64,000 nucleotides of DNA. Origin: Ulva prolifera (taxonomy: Eukaryota > Chlorophyta > Ulvophyceae > Ulvales > Ulvaceae). The notes beneath the pieces were generated by a model. That model did not search any database. It was not told the DNA's origin and saw only the letters and a list, made by a program, of their open reading frames with translations. The stretch's first letter is position 1, and each line of letters starts with the position of its first letter. Shown here one piece after another: positions 1-9,580 of the stretch. Where the stretch lies: assembly GCA_023078555.1 (NCBI GenBank), contig CM041199.1, forward strand, positions 3,716,513-3,780,512, written 5' to 3'. A program made the translations under genes and the position numbers.

Positions 1-27
1 CCCACGCAACGGCAGCACCCGCGCCGG

Positions 28-190
28 ACACAGCCACACAGCCACACAGCCACACAGCCGCACAGCCACACAGCCACACAGCCACACAGCCACACAGCCG
101 CACAGCCACACAGCCACACAGCCACACACACGCCCACGCCCACGCGCCCACCCCCACCCCAACCCCGCCCACCAGCCAGGCGCACGAGCC
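28..190. repeat. C/A-rich simple-sequence tract
   Basis: An irregular tandem array of the octamer CACACAGC, sometimes CGCACAGC, runs to about 125 and passes into CCCACGCC-type sequence. No open frame of interest. It lies just outside the target duplication of the LTR element. Confidence 0.85.
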
Positions 191-207
191 CCGGAAACAC
201 AAGCACC

Positions 208-212
208 CAAGG
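208..212. repeat. Target-site duplication CAAGG, left copy
   Basis: CAAGG directly precedes the TGTTG end of the left LTR. The identical pentamer follows the right LTR at 9576-9580. Five base pairs is the usual duplication for Ty3/gypsy integration. Confidence 0.92.
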
Positions 213-1006
213 TGTTGAATTGTCGGGTAGCGCAGGGAGCTGGGCACCCTAGCGAGCGTACAGAAACGACAGGAGAGAAGGACTCGGGTAACAATGTAGC
301 ACACAGTGGAATGACTGGAACAGGAGCGCCCCAATCGACCAAAGGTAATTGTGTCGATCACAGCAAAACACTTGGAATATATGTGCCCAGGTCCATCCCT
401 GCTTTGTGCTGTCCTCGCTACTGATAGCTCTGTGGAACTGTGGAATCGCGCTGCTCGTTGATCTCTGTACGGATCAGGGTGCAGCATCCCGCGAGATCTG
501 GCGATCTGCTGCGGGCATTGGGATTTGGCATGTATCATCCTCCGTCAATCCAATGCAGCAACATCGTGCTGCATGGATACGCAGACGTAGGTTGGCTGGC
601 ATGGTCTTTGACGCTGCACCCTTGGCGTGCGCAAGCGCAGACCAGGAGTATGCATGCGCCGCATGCATGACGTGTCATGCACTGAGCTGGCACTTCGCAC
701 TGCCAAAAGGCTGTGGCAAAAGGTGGCATGATACATGGGATTGGTATGTGAGATTATACATGTTGAGGAATGCTAGTGGCACTTTTGGGCATGTGGAATT
801 ATGCACATGTAGCTGTATGCATGCAGCTCATGTGCACAGCTGTGACGTGGTACATGCTGGCATTCTGAGGTATTCTTTGGTATACTTTCGCCTGGCTCAA
901 GTTTTGCAAGGCACTAGCCTGAGATACATACACATGTATCCACAATTGGTGCCTGCATATCTGGAATAGGTGTGCTTCTGAGCAGACAGACTTGGCCATT
1001 ACAACA
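213..1006 (-). repeat. LTR of the gypsy element (its 3' LTR)
   Basis: This 794-bp repeat matches 8782-9575 at a constant offset of 8569 bp. The termini are the short inverted repeat TGTTG/CAACA. Open frames inside it, the longest 206 codons at 349-969, recur unchanged in the other LTR and are not treated as genes. Confidence 0.95.
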
Positions 1007-1020
1007 CCTCCCCCCACACA
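1007..1020 (-). promoter_or_regulatory. Polypurine tract of the gypsy element
   Basis: Read on the minus strand this is TGTGTGGGGGGAGG, directly followed by the LTR start TGTTGT. A G-rich tract abutting the 3' LTR is the usual plus-strand primer of LTR elements. The nested TRIM has the same GGGGGGAGG-TGTTGT junction. Confidence 0.75.
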
Positions 1021-1220
1021 CGGGAGCGGAGCAGGGCAAACAAGAGTATGCTCTGCAAGCTCAGGGCAAGTCTGGAAGCTCAGGTAAGCAGATAAATGGA
1101 GACAGCACATTGACTTGAATGGTAGGGTACATCATAAGACCGGGGCAATGTGGTATTTACAGAGAAGGGTCTACTCATCTGGAATACGGATGAGTGACCT
1201 TGTTGGAATTAAGGCTAGTT

Positions 1221-1622
1221 CTAGAGCTGGCTGGGGAACTCATCGCAGAGATCGTGGAAATACTCTGGCAACAATTGACGACCTGAGTAGCGGTTTATCA
1301 TTTCACTCATGGCCTCATCTAGGTCTAGGACTGCATCATGCAGCCTGCGAGTAACTCTTCTGACATGGCAGAGGTCAGTGAGGTACTGAGAGTGGTAGTC
1401 TCCAAGCGCTGGCATTGTAGTGGCATCTAGCATCAACTGGCGGACGTTCTGGAGAAAGCGTCGACGCTGGACGAGGGAATGGGATGTCGGATCTTGTGGG
1501 ATCTCAGGGACTGGCAAGTTTCTAACTGCACACATAGGTGGGTTCAGATGATGGAATTGGGTCTGTCGGGTTTTATGGAAGTCACATGATGGAAAAACAG
1601 GTTGGTGCCCCGCGACATGCAA
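1221..1622 (-). CDS. Unknown ORF in the 3' part of the gypsy element
   Basis: A 133-codon frame between the chromodomain part and the 3' LTR. The predicted protein is mostly helical with charged residues and has no membrane segment, and I do not recognise it. It could be an accessory ORF of the element, the tail of another coding part, or chance. Confidence 0.3.
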   Translation of the reverse strand: MHVAGHQPVFPSCDFHKTRQTQFHHLNPPMCAVRNLPVPEIPQDPTSHSLVQRRRFLQNVRQLMLDATTMPALGDYHSQYLTDLCHVRRVTRRLHDAVLDLDEAMSEMINRYSGRQLLPEYFHDLCDEFPSQL

Positions 1623-1749
1623 CCTGGCGGATCAGATTTAGGCAGGGGTTGGCCTTGCTCCCGGGAGCCCCCTCCTCACATCACCTATGGCCTGGAAATC
1701 CCCGGCCTCACAGAGGCAGTCTGCTTACATCCAGGCGTCCCCTTCAGCA

Positions 1750-2610
1750 TCACAGCGGGGGGGCAGCATTAGCGCACATGCGCTTTGCGGACTCAGTCCG
1801 CATCCTACCACAATAACTGCAGTAGGTGACCCTGGAAAGTGCTGCCTTATGGGATTCGCTCAACCGAGAACTACGTCTACGCGGTTTGCGTTTGGGATCG
1901 TCGATGTTGCTGCCACCCGCGGGCACCTTCCCCCCAGCGACGGGACGCCTGGTGGATTCAGCCTTGGCTGCTATATGGGACAGATGTAGCCGCGCTTCAC
2001 GCGGAAACTCATGAATCATGTGCGCTCTCTGAGTACTGGAGGCATTGTGGAACAGATAATCGGCAACTTTCTCCAGGCATCCGGACAACTCATCAACTGG
2101 TAACCAAGAGTCATGAGATGCATCGTAGCCAACCCAGCGCACCAGGTAGTGAGGGCACGCGATGGAGATGTCGTCATCGCGATGCCGCGACTGCATGTAA
2201 TTGACTACACATTCAACTTCATAAGTGGTCGTGTCCACAGCGGCCGATGACTTGGCAGCTTCAGGGCCTGTGGCTGGGACGGAGGTGGAAATTGCGACTG
2301 GGAACGCAGGTCTGGCATGGGCGGGGACAGGCCGGGCGGGGGTGAACCGAACTTCTCCCGTAGCCGGGAGTAGTCGCAGGGCTGGGGAGAGATTGTTGGC
2401 AACGTCTGGTGGTATGGAATGGCCTGATTCATCGGCGACTGGCCAGATGATATGGCCGTTGATCCAGTGCTGGCGATTGGAAGCTCGTATCCGCTTGGAT
2501 CCGGGGATGGGGAAGAGTGGCATCTGCGTGCTATAGCCGTGGTCAGACTTACGGCCGGAAATGCATAAGAAACTTGCACTGGAATGGCATTTCCCGCACG
2601 AGAGGCACAA
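1750..2610 (-). CDS. Chromodomain part of the gypsy element
   Basis: The 286-codon frame contains a chromodomain in its middle: an aromatic-rich strand with YLVRWVGYDASHDSW followed by a helix starting LPVDELSGCLEKVADYLF. In chromoviruses this domain sits at the C-terminus of the integrase and steers insertion to histone-marked chromatin. The C-terminal third is basic (KRKPRRRSSR) and ends in a Cys-rich stretch. It belongs to the retrotransposon, not to a host chromatin protein, because it lies between the pol part and the 3' LTR. It is described here as an element part only. Confidence 0.7.
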   Translation of the reverse strand: MCLSCGKCHSSASFLCISGRKSDHGYSTQMPLFPIPGSKRIRASNRQHWINGHIIWPVADESGHSIPPDVANNLSPALRLLPATGEVRFTPARPVPAHARPAFPVAISTSVPATGPEAAKSSAAVDTTTYEVECVVNYMQSRHRDDDISIACPHYLVRWVGYDASHDSWLPVDELSGCLEKVADYLFHNASSTQRAHMIHEFPREARLHLSHIAAKAESTRRPVAGGKVPAGGSNIDDPKRKPRRRSSRLSESHKAALSRVTYCSYCGRMRTESAKRMCANAAPPL

Positions 2611-5120
2611 GAAATGGGATGGTCATCATGCAGTTGTACTGTCATGGTAGGCAGGTGCGTGGCACGAGACACTGCATCAGCCACCACGTTCTTGTCACCA
2701 GGCACGTACATGATGTGCCAGTTGATGCGGGACAGCGTCTCTACCCAACGCGCTTGCTTGTTATTCAAGCGTTGCTGGGTCTGCAAGTATCTCAGTGGAT
2801 TATGGTCAGAGTGGACATACACGGGGTGGCCATTTTCCAGATAGCAACGCCATTGGCGTGCAGCAAAAACAATGGCGCCCAGCTCTTTTTCAAAAGTGGC
2901 ATGGTGGACCTCAGAGGAATTCATTTTTCGGCCTACCCATGCAATGGGATGCAGAGCTGCTTCATGGTCTTGCATCAAGACAGCTCCATAGGCATAATCA
3001 CTGGCATCTGTGTATACATGGAAGGGCTGGTTGAGATTGGGATGGCGCAGGCCTGTGGCATTGATCAGAGCATGTTTGATGTCATTGAATGCTCGAGTGC
3101 ATTGTTCAGTCCATGCGCTCTTGCCTTTGGCTTTCATGCGCTCGAGGAGTGGGGCAGCAAGGGTGGGAAATTTTGGAATAAATCTGCGAAAATAGCCAGC
3201 AAGACCCAAGAATGATCGGATGGTATTGGTTGACGATTTTAAATCAGCCTCAGGCCATTGTTGTAACACTGAAACCTTGTGTGGGTCTGGCTTCACGGTA
3301 TCTGCTGTAACAATATGGCCCAAGTATTTGACTTCTTGCATGGCAAATTGGCATTTGACAGCATTGCAGAAAAAGTTGTGTTCATGCAGCCTAGTCAACA
3401 CACGATCAAGATTGATGGCATGATCCTCAGCAGTTCTGGAAATGATGATAATGTCATCGAGGTATGCAAGGCAAATCTTGCCAATCAGTCCACGCAAAAC
3501 CACGTGCATTGCTTGTTGGAAAACACTCGGTGCATTGGTGAGACCGAATGGCATCACCGTCCATTCGTACAGGCCAGCAGGGGTGCGGAATGCAGTTTTT
3601 GGCTGGGATGTCGGGGCTAGTCTGATCTGGTGATATCCAGAAGCAAGATCCAATGCAGAAAAGTATCTCTGGCCTTGCAATTTATCAAGCAAGGCATCTA
3701 TGCGTGGTAATGGGTATGTATTCTTTACTGTGTTCTCGTTCAGGTAGCGGTAGTCGACACACAGTCTCAGTTTACCTCCGGGTTTGGGAGCAAAAAGGAC
3801 GCTGCTTGCCCAAGGGGAGATGGACGGCTGAATCCAGCCCATATCAAGCAAGTGTTGTACCTGCTTTTCCAGTTCAGAGTGTTCCAGTGGAGTCAATCTG
3901 TACTGGCGGGCAGCACGTGGTCTGGTGCCAGGCAGATTCTCAATATTCATCTCAAAGCCTAAGGCTGTGGTATTTGGGGGTGCAGGCCCGAGCGTGCCTC
4001 CGGACCTAGAATGTTTGTGTACTATCTCTTGAACACACTGTGGGATGGTGGCTACATCTTGCTGGACTGGTGCTGGTACTTGCTGTTGGGACAGAAAACC
4101 TTTCTTTTTCGACGCCGCACATACATGCATATCGCTGGAAGGCTCGACGCGTGCATGTGCTGGTTTGACATGCACCACGTACAGAGGCGACTTACCACAT
4201 TTAGCACGATTGACCATAGATTTCAGCTTACGGCTGGTGCATGCATACTCATCTGATGTTCCCTGTGAAGCAGGTGTGCGTTTGGGTATGTGCACGACAT
4301 GCTGCCAATCACGAGAATGCTTTCGGGGGCCAGCCTTACGGCCGGGCACGATGATGCGAATGTCCGGATCATCAAACTCGAGTTTCATGTGCGTGACGGC
4401 AATCACATCAAGACCCAATAGCGCGTGATTGGGTGCATGCCACTCTGCAGCCGGCAAACTTGCTACCACAGTGTACGTGACATCGTGACGCTGGCGGCCT
4501 ATGCTTGTGCATAATGTGACAGTACCGAGGCAGGGTGCTGCACTCCCAGAGATGCCATGCGACGTGGATGCGCTTTGGTGATATGGTATGGCATTGGCCT
4601 GTAGGAATTCTACTGTAATCATGCTGTGATTGGAGGCTGTGTCTACAAGCGCCTTCAAGCGGCTGCCTTTGATGTGGATGGGGACTGTGCAGATCAGATC
4701 GACAGCGTCAATTTTCTGACTAGCACAAGACATAGCAGATGTATTTAGGCTCTGCTGGTTGGACATCAATCGCAAAACATGGAACGTCTGGTGACCTGGC
4801 ACTGGGCGGCCGTCCGTATAGGACAACAATGCATTGGCTTTGTCCACTGTGCTGTAGCTGTGTCTGCTAGTGTACGGCACGAACGCATCACTATCAAACA
4901 AGCGGCCAGGGATGGCTACTGTGACATGGTGCCCATTCAGGTTGATGGCATGTAAATGTCTCAATGCTACGTGTGCATCATCAGTGTATGGCAAGGTAAC
5001 AACAATAGGGCAGGATAGCGTGGAAATATCGAATAATGACTTGTCAGCTGTGCTGAGCGAGGAAGGAAAAACAATGCCGTGGCCTGAGGCGTGGTCAGCC
5101 GCTAGTACAAAAGGCTCCAC
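2205..5120 (-). CDS. pol: pol part of the gypsy element (protease, reverse transcriptase, RNase H)
   Basis: A 971-codon frame. An aspartic-protease motif LVDTASNHS lies near residue 160. Reverse transcriptase follows from about residue 430, with the motifs LDLASGYHQI, MPFGLTNAP and the catalytic YLDDIIII. RNase H begins with VYTDASDYAYGAVLMQ and has the later DHNPLRYL motif. This order, and the sequence style of these motifs, are those of Ty3/gypsy elements rather than Ty1/copia. The C-terminal 130 residues are proline-rich and carry no domain I recognise. Confidence 0.9.
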   Translation of the reverse strand: MEPFVLAADHASGHGIVFPSSLSTADKSLFDISTLSCPIVVTLPYTDDAHVALRHLHAINLNGHHVTVAIPGRLFDSDAFVPYTSRHSYSTVDKANALLSYTDGRPVPGHQTFHVLRLMSNQQSLNTSAMSCASQKIDAVDLICTVPIHIKGSRLKALVDTASNHSMITVEFLQANAIPYHQSASTSHGISGSAAPCLGTVTLCTSIGRQRHDVTYTVVASLPAAEWHAPNHALLGLDVIAVTHMKLEFDDPDIRIIVPGRKAGPRKHSRDWQHVVHIPKRTPASQGTSDEYACTSRKLKSMVNRAKCGKSPLYVVHVKPAHARVEPSSDMHVCAASKKKGFLSQQQVPAPVQQDVATIPQCVQEIVHKHSRSGGTLGPAPPNTTALGFEMNIENLPGTRPRAARQYRLTPLEHSELEKQVQHLLDMGWIQPSISPWASSVLFAPKPGGKLRLCVDYRYLNENTVKNTYPLPRIDALLDKLQGQRYFSALDLASGYHQIRLAPTSQPKTAFRTPAGLYEWTVMPFGLTNAPSVFQQAMHVVLRGLIGKICLAYLDDIIIISRTAEDHAINLDRVLTRLHEHNFFCNAVKCQFAMQEVKYLGHIVTADTVKPDPHKVSVLQQWPEADLKSSTNTIRSFLGLAGYFRRFIPKFPTLAAPLLERMKAKGKSAWTEQCTRAFNDIKHALINATGLRHPNLNQPFHVYTDASDYAYGAVLMQDHEAALHPIAWVGRKMNSSEVHHATFEKELGAIVFAARQWRCYLENGHPVYVHSDHNPLRYLQTQQRLNNKQARWVETLSRINWHIMYVPGDKNVVADAVSRATHLPTMTVQLHDDHPISCASRAGNAIPVQVSYAFPAVSLTTAIARRCHSSPSPDPSGYELPIASTGSTAISSGQSPMNQAIPYHQTLPTISPQPCDYSRLREKFGSPPPGLSPPMPDLRSQSQFPPPSQPQALKLPSHRPLWTRPLMKLNV

Positions 5121-5415
5121 CGCCCAAGATGGGCAGCCAAGAGGCGGCTTGCCAGTTTCTCAACGGATATGGTTGCCAGGGGCACGTGCTCGTTTGTGCG
5201 GAGTCTGAGGGGTATCATCATACCGTTTGCGATTGCGGGGGCCCGCGGAATTTGGAGTGTTTGCCGCGCTCTGCGGCTGCGGCTGCGGCGGCGGGGGTGG
5301 TGGCGGCGGTAGCTCGTCGGCGGGCTCCACTGCCATCAGGCACTTGTTCTTGTTGGCAGGGTGTTGCGCCCAGGTTGCGAGTGCCTCCGGCGCAATGGAA
5401 CGCGCGGTAGGGCAG

Positions 5416-6633
5416 TGTTGTGAAAGTGCCTCGTAGCGCACAAGGCAGGTGCACATGCGAATGCACGCACGGGGTGACACGTGGCAGTCACCAGCCCGCG
5501 AATGAGAAGACACATTCCAGCTCTCTGTATAGGTCGAACAAGGTCATGGTTCAAGTATCTGACTCAGATACTGACCATGCAGGTGTGATCCCAGATCTCA
5601 GGCGTCATGTGCTAAGTACTCCGCACACATACTTAACATTTCGCCCAACTAAACTTACGGTATGACGCTTCCACTCGCGCTTGCATTCGAACAGGTATCG
5701 ATGAGTAACCACGATCACATGGGCCCATCATCACGTAAGCACCACATGACGCCTGTGATCGCTCTAACATGACCTCTCGTGTGCACAACCTCCCACAGGA
5801 TATTCCAAACACTCGACGCGCTCCGAGAGAACTTCCACATGTGCCTCATGAGCTCGCACACGCTCGCTCCCGTGAAGGGGGGAGGTGTTGTGAAAGTGCC
5901 TCGTAGCGCACAAGGCATGTGCACATGCGGATGCACGCACGGGGTGACACGTGGCAGTCACCAGCCCGCGAATGAGAAGACACATTCCAGCTCTCTGTAT
6001 AGGTCGAACAAGGTCATGGTTCAAGTATCTGACTCAGATACTGACCATGCAGGTGTGATCCCAGATCTCAGGCGTCATGTGCTAAGTACTCCGCACACAT
6101 ACTTAACATTTCGCCCAACTAAACTTACGGTATGACGCTTCCACTCGCGCTTGCATTCGAACAGGTATCGATGAGTAACCACGATCACATGGGCCCATCA
6201 TCACGTAAGCACCACATGACGCCTGTGATCGCTCTAACATGACCTCTCGTGTGCACAACTTCCCACAGGACATTCCAAACACTCGACGCGCTCCGAGAGA
6301 ACTTCCACATGTGCCTCATGAGCTCGCACACGCTCGCTCCCGTGAAGGGGGGAGGTGTTGTGAAAGTGCCTCGTAGCGCACAAGGCAGGTGCACATGCGA
6401 ATGCACGCACGGGGTGACACGTGGCAGTCACCAGCCCGCGAATGAGAAGACACATTCCAGCTCTCTGTATAGGTCGAACAAGGTCATGGTTCAAGTATCT
6501 GACTCAGATACTGACCATGCAGGTGTGATCCCAGATCTCAGGCGTCATGTGCTAAGTACTCCGCACACATACTTAACATTTCGCCCAACTAAACTTACGG
6601 TATGACGCTTCCACTCGCGCTTGCATTCGAACA
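5416..6633 (+). mobile_element. TRIM-type LTR element with three LTRs, nested in the gypsy element
   Basis: A 470-bp unit recurs as LTR (278 bp) - internal (192 bp) - LTR - internal - LTR: LTRs at 5416-5693, 5886-6163 and 6356-6633. Each LTR begins TGTTGTG and ends CGAACA. Each internal piece starts with GGTATCGATGAGTAACC, a tRNA primer-site candidate, and ends with GTGAAGGGGGGAGG, a polypurine tract. The array is flanked by the exact 5-bp duplication GGCAG (5411-5415 and 6634-6638), so it arrived by integration rather than by local duplication of gypsy DNA. It codes for nothing and is oriented opposite to its host element. Repeats differ at only a few positions, so it is young. Confidence 0.9.
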
Positions 6634-6638
6634 GGCAG

Positions 6639-8758
6639 TCCGCGATGCGGTGGTACCTGTCGCTGTCAGGCATGGAGGAGGGGCAGATGCCGCAAACTCG
6701 CTTGCGGTGGTGGAAAGTTGCTTCCAAGAGGAATATCCCGACGGCCACGGGTGTGAATGGAAGGTAGTAAGGGAGCTCTTTACGGCAGGCTGCCGCAAGA
6801 CCGTGGATGGTGAATGGCGCGTTGTGGTTGGCAACTTCAAACGCATACACATCTTTGATCCACTGTGGTACGGTGGGGCTGTCCATGGCATTATCGAGCC
6901 AGGCCTGCTTCTGTTGGAATGGAAGCTTACGGGCGTCCCGGAGGCCTGGTAAGCGCTCCCGGGTGACGCTGGAACATGGCGTAGATGGCTGCACATATGT
7001 TGAACGGTTGTTAGAAAATTGGCTGCGACTCTGGCCTGGTCTTTGGGTATTGGTATATGCCATGGCAATCTGCCGCTGGCCTCGTTTTGGTGCTGATGTG
7101 TGGCCATGGGCTGGCATCTCACGGGTGGGGGTGGTATGGGTGCTGGTGGATGCAAAATCTACACCCTGGTAATGGTTGGCAGAGAATGTGGCAAAGCGCT
7201 TGGCTGTGTTGGCTGTCTCCTTGGCTGTGTTCAGCTTGTCCACACACCATGTGACAAATGCTATGGCATGTGAATTTGCGCGCTCGGTCGGCCATGTGTG
7301 GCTGTTCTCCAGATGTGTGGTCAATTTTTGTAGCAGGTCTGGTAGTGGCATGAACATTTTGACTGTGGCTGACAATTCTGAGGTGCACTCAGGGGACATG
7401 AGGTGCTGCAATTTGTCAAACAAGTTCCATGCAAAATCTTGCAGGGACATTTTGCCTGGCAAGTCCACATAATCGAGAAAGATCAATTGGTAATATATGC
7501 GGACATGATGCACCAAGTCATTGAAGCTGGAGGCTTTTCCAGCACGGTATTTGCTCCAGGCTCCCTCGATATGCATTCTGAATTGCCCGTTGGTAAAGAA
7601 AAAGTCACGTATGGCATCCAGCCATTCACGAACGGTGCACTCAGGAGACATGGCTTTTTCTGTGGCAACCTGGTAGTGCATGGCATCACGAGTGAAACCC
7701 TTGGACAAATGTTTGATCACCTGGGCCTCAGATAGTTTCATGCATAAGACGCGGTTGTTCAAAACTTCGCACACGTAGTGATGCCACTTTCGCTCAGCGG
7801 ATGCATCGCCGCGAACCGCATCAGACAAAGGAAAATGTATGGATGCGAAGAAATAATCAGCAGACCTAAACCAGGTTGCACTCGAGTCGTCTGTGAAGTT
7901 CGGGGTGTACGATGGCAGGCTCGACACGTGAGGCAGGGATGACAGTACCAGGTTCGATCGCACGATGCCGGCGTACTGCAGCGCGGGCGCTGCTGCCACC
8001 TGCGCGGATGTCGCGCGGAACAGCTGCTCCTCGAAGTAGTTCGCTGTAGTCCCAGGTAGGATAGACGCTGCTGTGTACATGGACCGTACGATCGGCTCAA
8101 TGGCGCTGACGGCGAGGGTGGCGAGCTGCGACACCATGGCCGCGGGGCTGGAGCTGGTGCTTCTTGCGCGATGCGACGTGACGCGCAAGGCGAGGGCAGG
8201 GAAGTCCAGGTGGGAGTGGTCCACAGGACACTGTAGCCATACGGTTGCCCAGGCAGCAGCATCTGTAGAGAAGGAATATACGAAGTCCAGAATGGTGGCA
8301 GCGAGGGCGCCCCCAGTCCAGGTGTAGAAGGCCATCGCGCTGACGGAGAGAAGATCGCGCACGCAGCCCACAGGTGGACCCCAGTTGGAGGCGCAGGTTG
8401 TCGCAGTGGCTGCTCGCAGCTGCTCGCGCACTTGGTCGCCATTCAGGTGGGACCTTCGTCGAAGAGCTTCGAACGGAGGGGGCGTCTGGTCGGTGGTGCT
8501 TTGGACGAGCATCTGGAGCAGGGTGCGGGAAGCCTGGCCGTACGACTTCAGCACCTCGACAGACGAGCGTCGAGTCGCTTCGAAGAAAGCCTTCGTAAGT
8601 GTCAGCAGGAGGGATATGGCCAGGCGGATTGCCTCGCGCTCTGCTGCTTGCAAAGCGTCGAAGCCTGACAGTTGGATGAGGTCGGGAGGTACGCCATCGT
8701 CATCTGGAGGCTGAACGACAGACGCATAAAACTGACTATACTCGCTAGGATCGGCCAT
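6639..8758 (-). CDS. gag: gag-like part of the gypsy element
   Basis: This long frame begins just inside the right LTR with MADPSEYSQFYASVV and has the look of an LTR-element capsid region. A helical middle segment contains the WLDAIRDFFFTNGQF and SFNDLVHHVRIYY stretches, and a Cys/His arrangement close to a zinc knuckle lies near its end (CGIC, then H and C). Its position, first after the 5' LTR, fits gag. The nested TRIM lies at its downstream edge. Function is inferred from position and general character, because gag sequences diverge fast. Confidence 0.65.
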
Positions 8759-8767
8759 GGCAGAGAA

Positions 8768-8781
8768 GCCTCACCGATACC
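8768..8781 (-). promoter_or_regulatory. Candidate tRNA primer-binding site of the gypsy element
   Basis: Immediately inside the 5' LTR the minus strand reads GGTATCGGTGAGGC. Plant LTR elements primed by initiator tRNA-Met have TGGTATCAGAGC here, so the same tRNA is the likely primer. The TRIM carries the related GGTATCGATGAG at the same place. Confidence 0.55.
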
Positions 8782-9575
8782 TGTTGAATTGTCGGGTAGC
8801 GCAGGGAGCTGGGCACCCTAGCGAGCGTACAGAAACGACAGGAGAGAAGGACTCGGGTAACAATGTAGCACACAGTGGAATGACTGGAACAGGAGCGCCC
8901 CAATCGACCAAAGGTAATTGTGTCGATCACAGCAAAACACTTGGAATATATGTGCCCAGGTCCATCCCTGCTTTGTGCTGTCCTCGCTACTGATAGCTCT
9001 GTGGAACTGTGGAATCGCGCTGCTCGTTGATCTCTGTACGGATCAGGGTGCAGCATCCCGCGAGATCTGGCGATCTGCTGCGGGCATTGGGATTTGGCAT
9101 GTATCATCCTCCGTCAATCCAATGCAGCAACATCGTGCTGCATGGATACGCAGACGTAGGTTGGCTGGCATGGTCTTTGACGCTGCACCCTTGGCGTGCG
9201 CAAGCGCAGACCAGGAGTATGCATGCGCCGCATGCATGACGTGTCATGCACTGAGCTGGCACTTCGCACTGCCAAAAGGCTGTGGCAAAAGGTGGCATGA
9301 TACATGGGATTGGTATGTGAGATTATACATGTTGAGGAATGCTAGTGGCACTTTTGGGCATGTGGAATTATGCACATGTAGCTGTATGCATGCAGCTCAT
9401 GTGCACAGCTGTGACGTGGTACATGCTGGCATTCTGAGGTATTCTTTGGTATACTTTCGCCTGGCTCAAGTTTTGCAAGGCACTAGCCTGAGATACATAC
9501 ACATGTATCCACAATTGGTGCCTGCATATCTGGAATAGGTGTGCTTCTGAGCAGACAGACTTGGCCATTACAACA
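8782..9575 (-). repeat. LTR of the gypsy element (its 5' LTR)
   Basis: The second 794-bp LTR copy, apparently identical to 213-1006, followed by the CAAGG duplication at 9576-9580. On the minus strand this is the promoter-bearing LTR that would drive gag and pol. Confidence 0.95.
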
Positions 9576-9580
9576 CAAGG

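Larger units (their letters stand above)
213..9575 (-). mobile_element. Ty3/gypsy (chromovirus-type) LTR retrotransposon, recent insertion
   Basis: The element is 9363 bp with two 794-bp LTRs that begin TGTTG and end CAACA, flanked by the 5-bp target duplication CAAGG (208-212 and 9576-9580). All its coding parts lie on the minus strand: a gag-like part next to the right LTR, a pol part (aspartic protease, reverse transcriptase, RNase H) and a chromodomain part near the left LTR. A purine-rich tract lies against the left LTR and a candidate tRNA primer site against the right one. The LTRs look identical wherever I compared them, so the insertion is very young. A second small element is nested in it. 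It looks incomplete, with a few breaks, and I do not recognise every enzyme domain the family normally carries. Confidence 0.95.

Noticed and set aside
349-969. 206-codon plus-strand ORF inside the LTR (repeated at 8918-9538)
   Set aside because: It lies wholly in the LTR on the antisense strand of the element and has no protein-like features.
5416-6633. A repeat array that could suggest a CRISPR or satellite
   Set aside because: The 470-bp period, TGTT...AACA ends, primer and polypurine sites and the flanking GGCAG duplication show an LTR element array; CRISPR arrays have short repeats and belong to prokaryotes.
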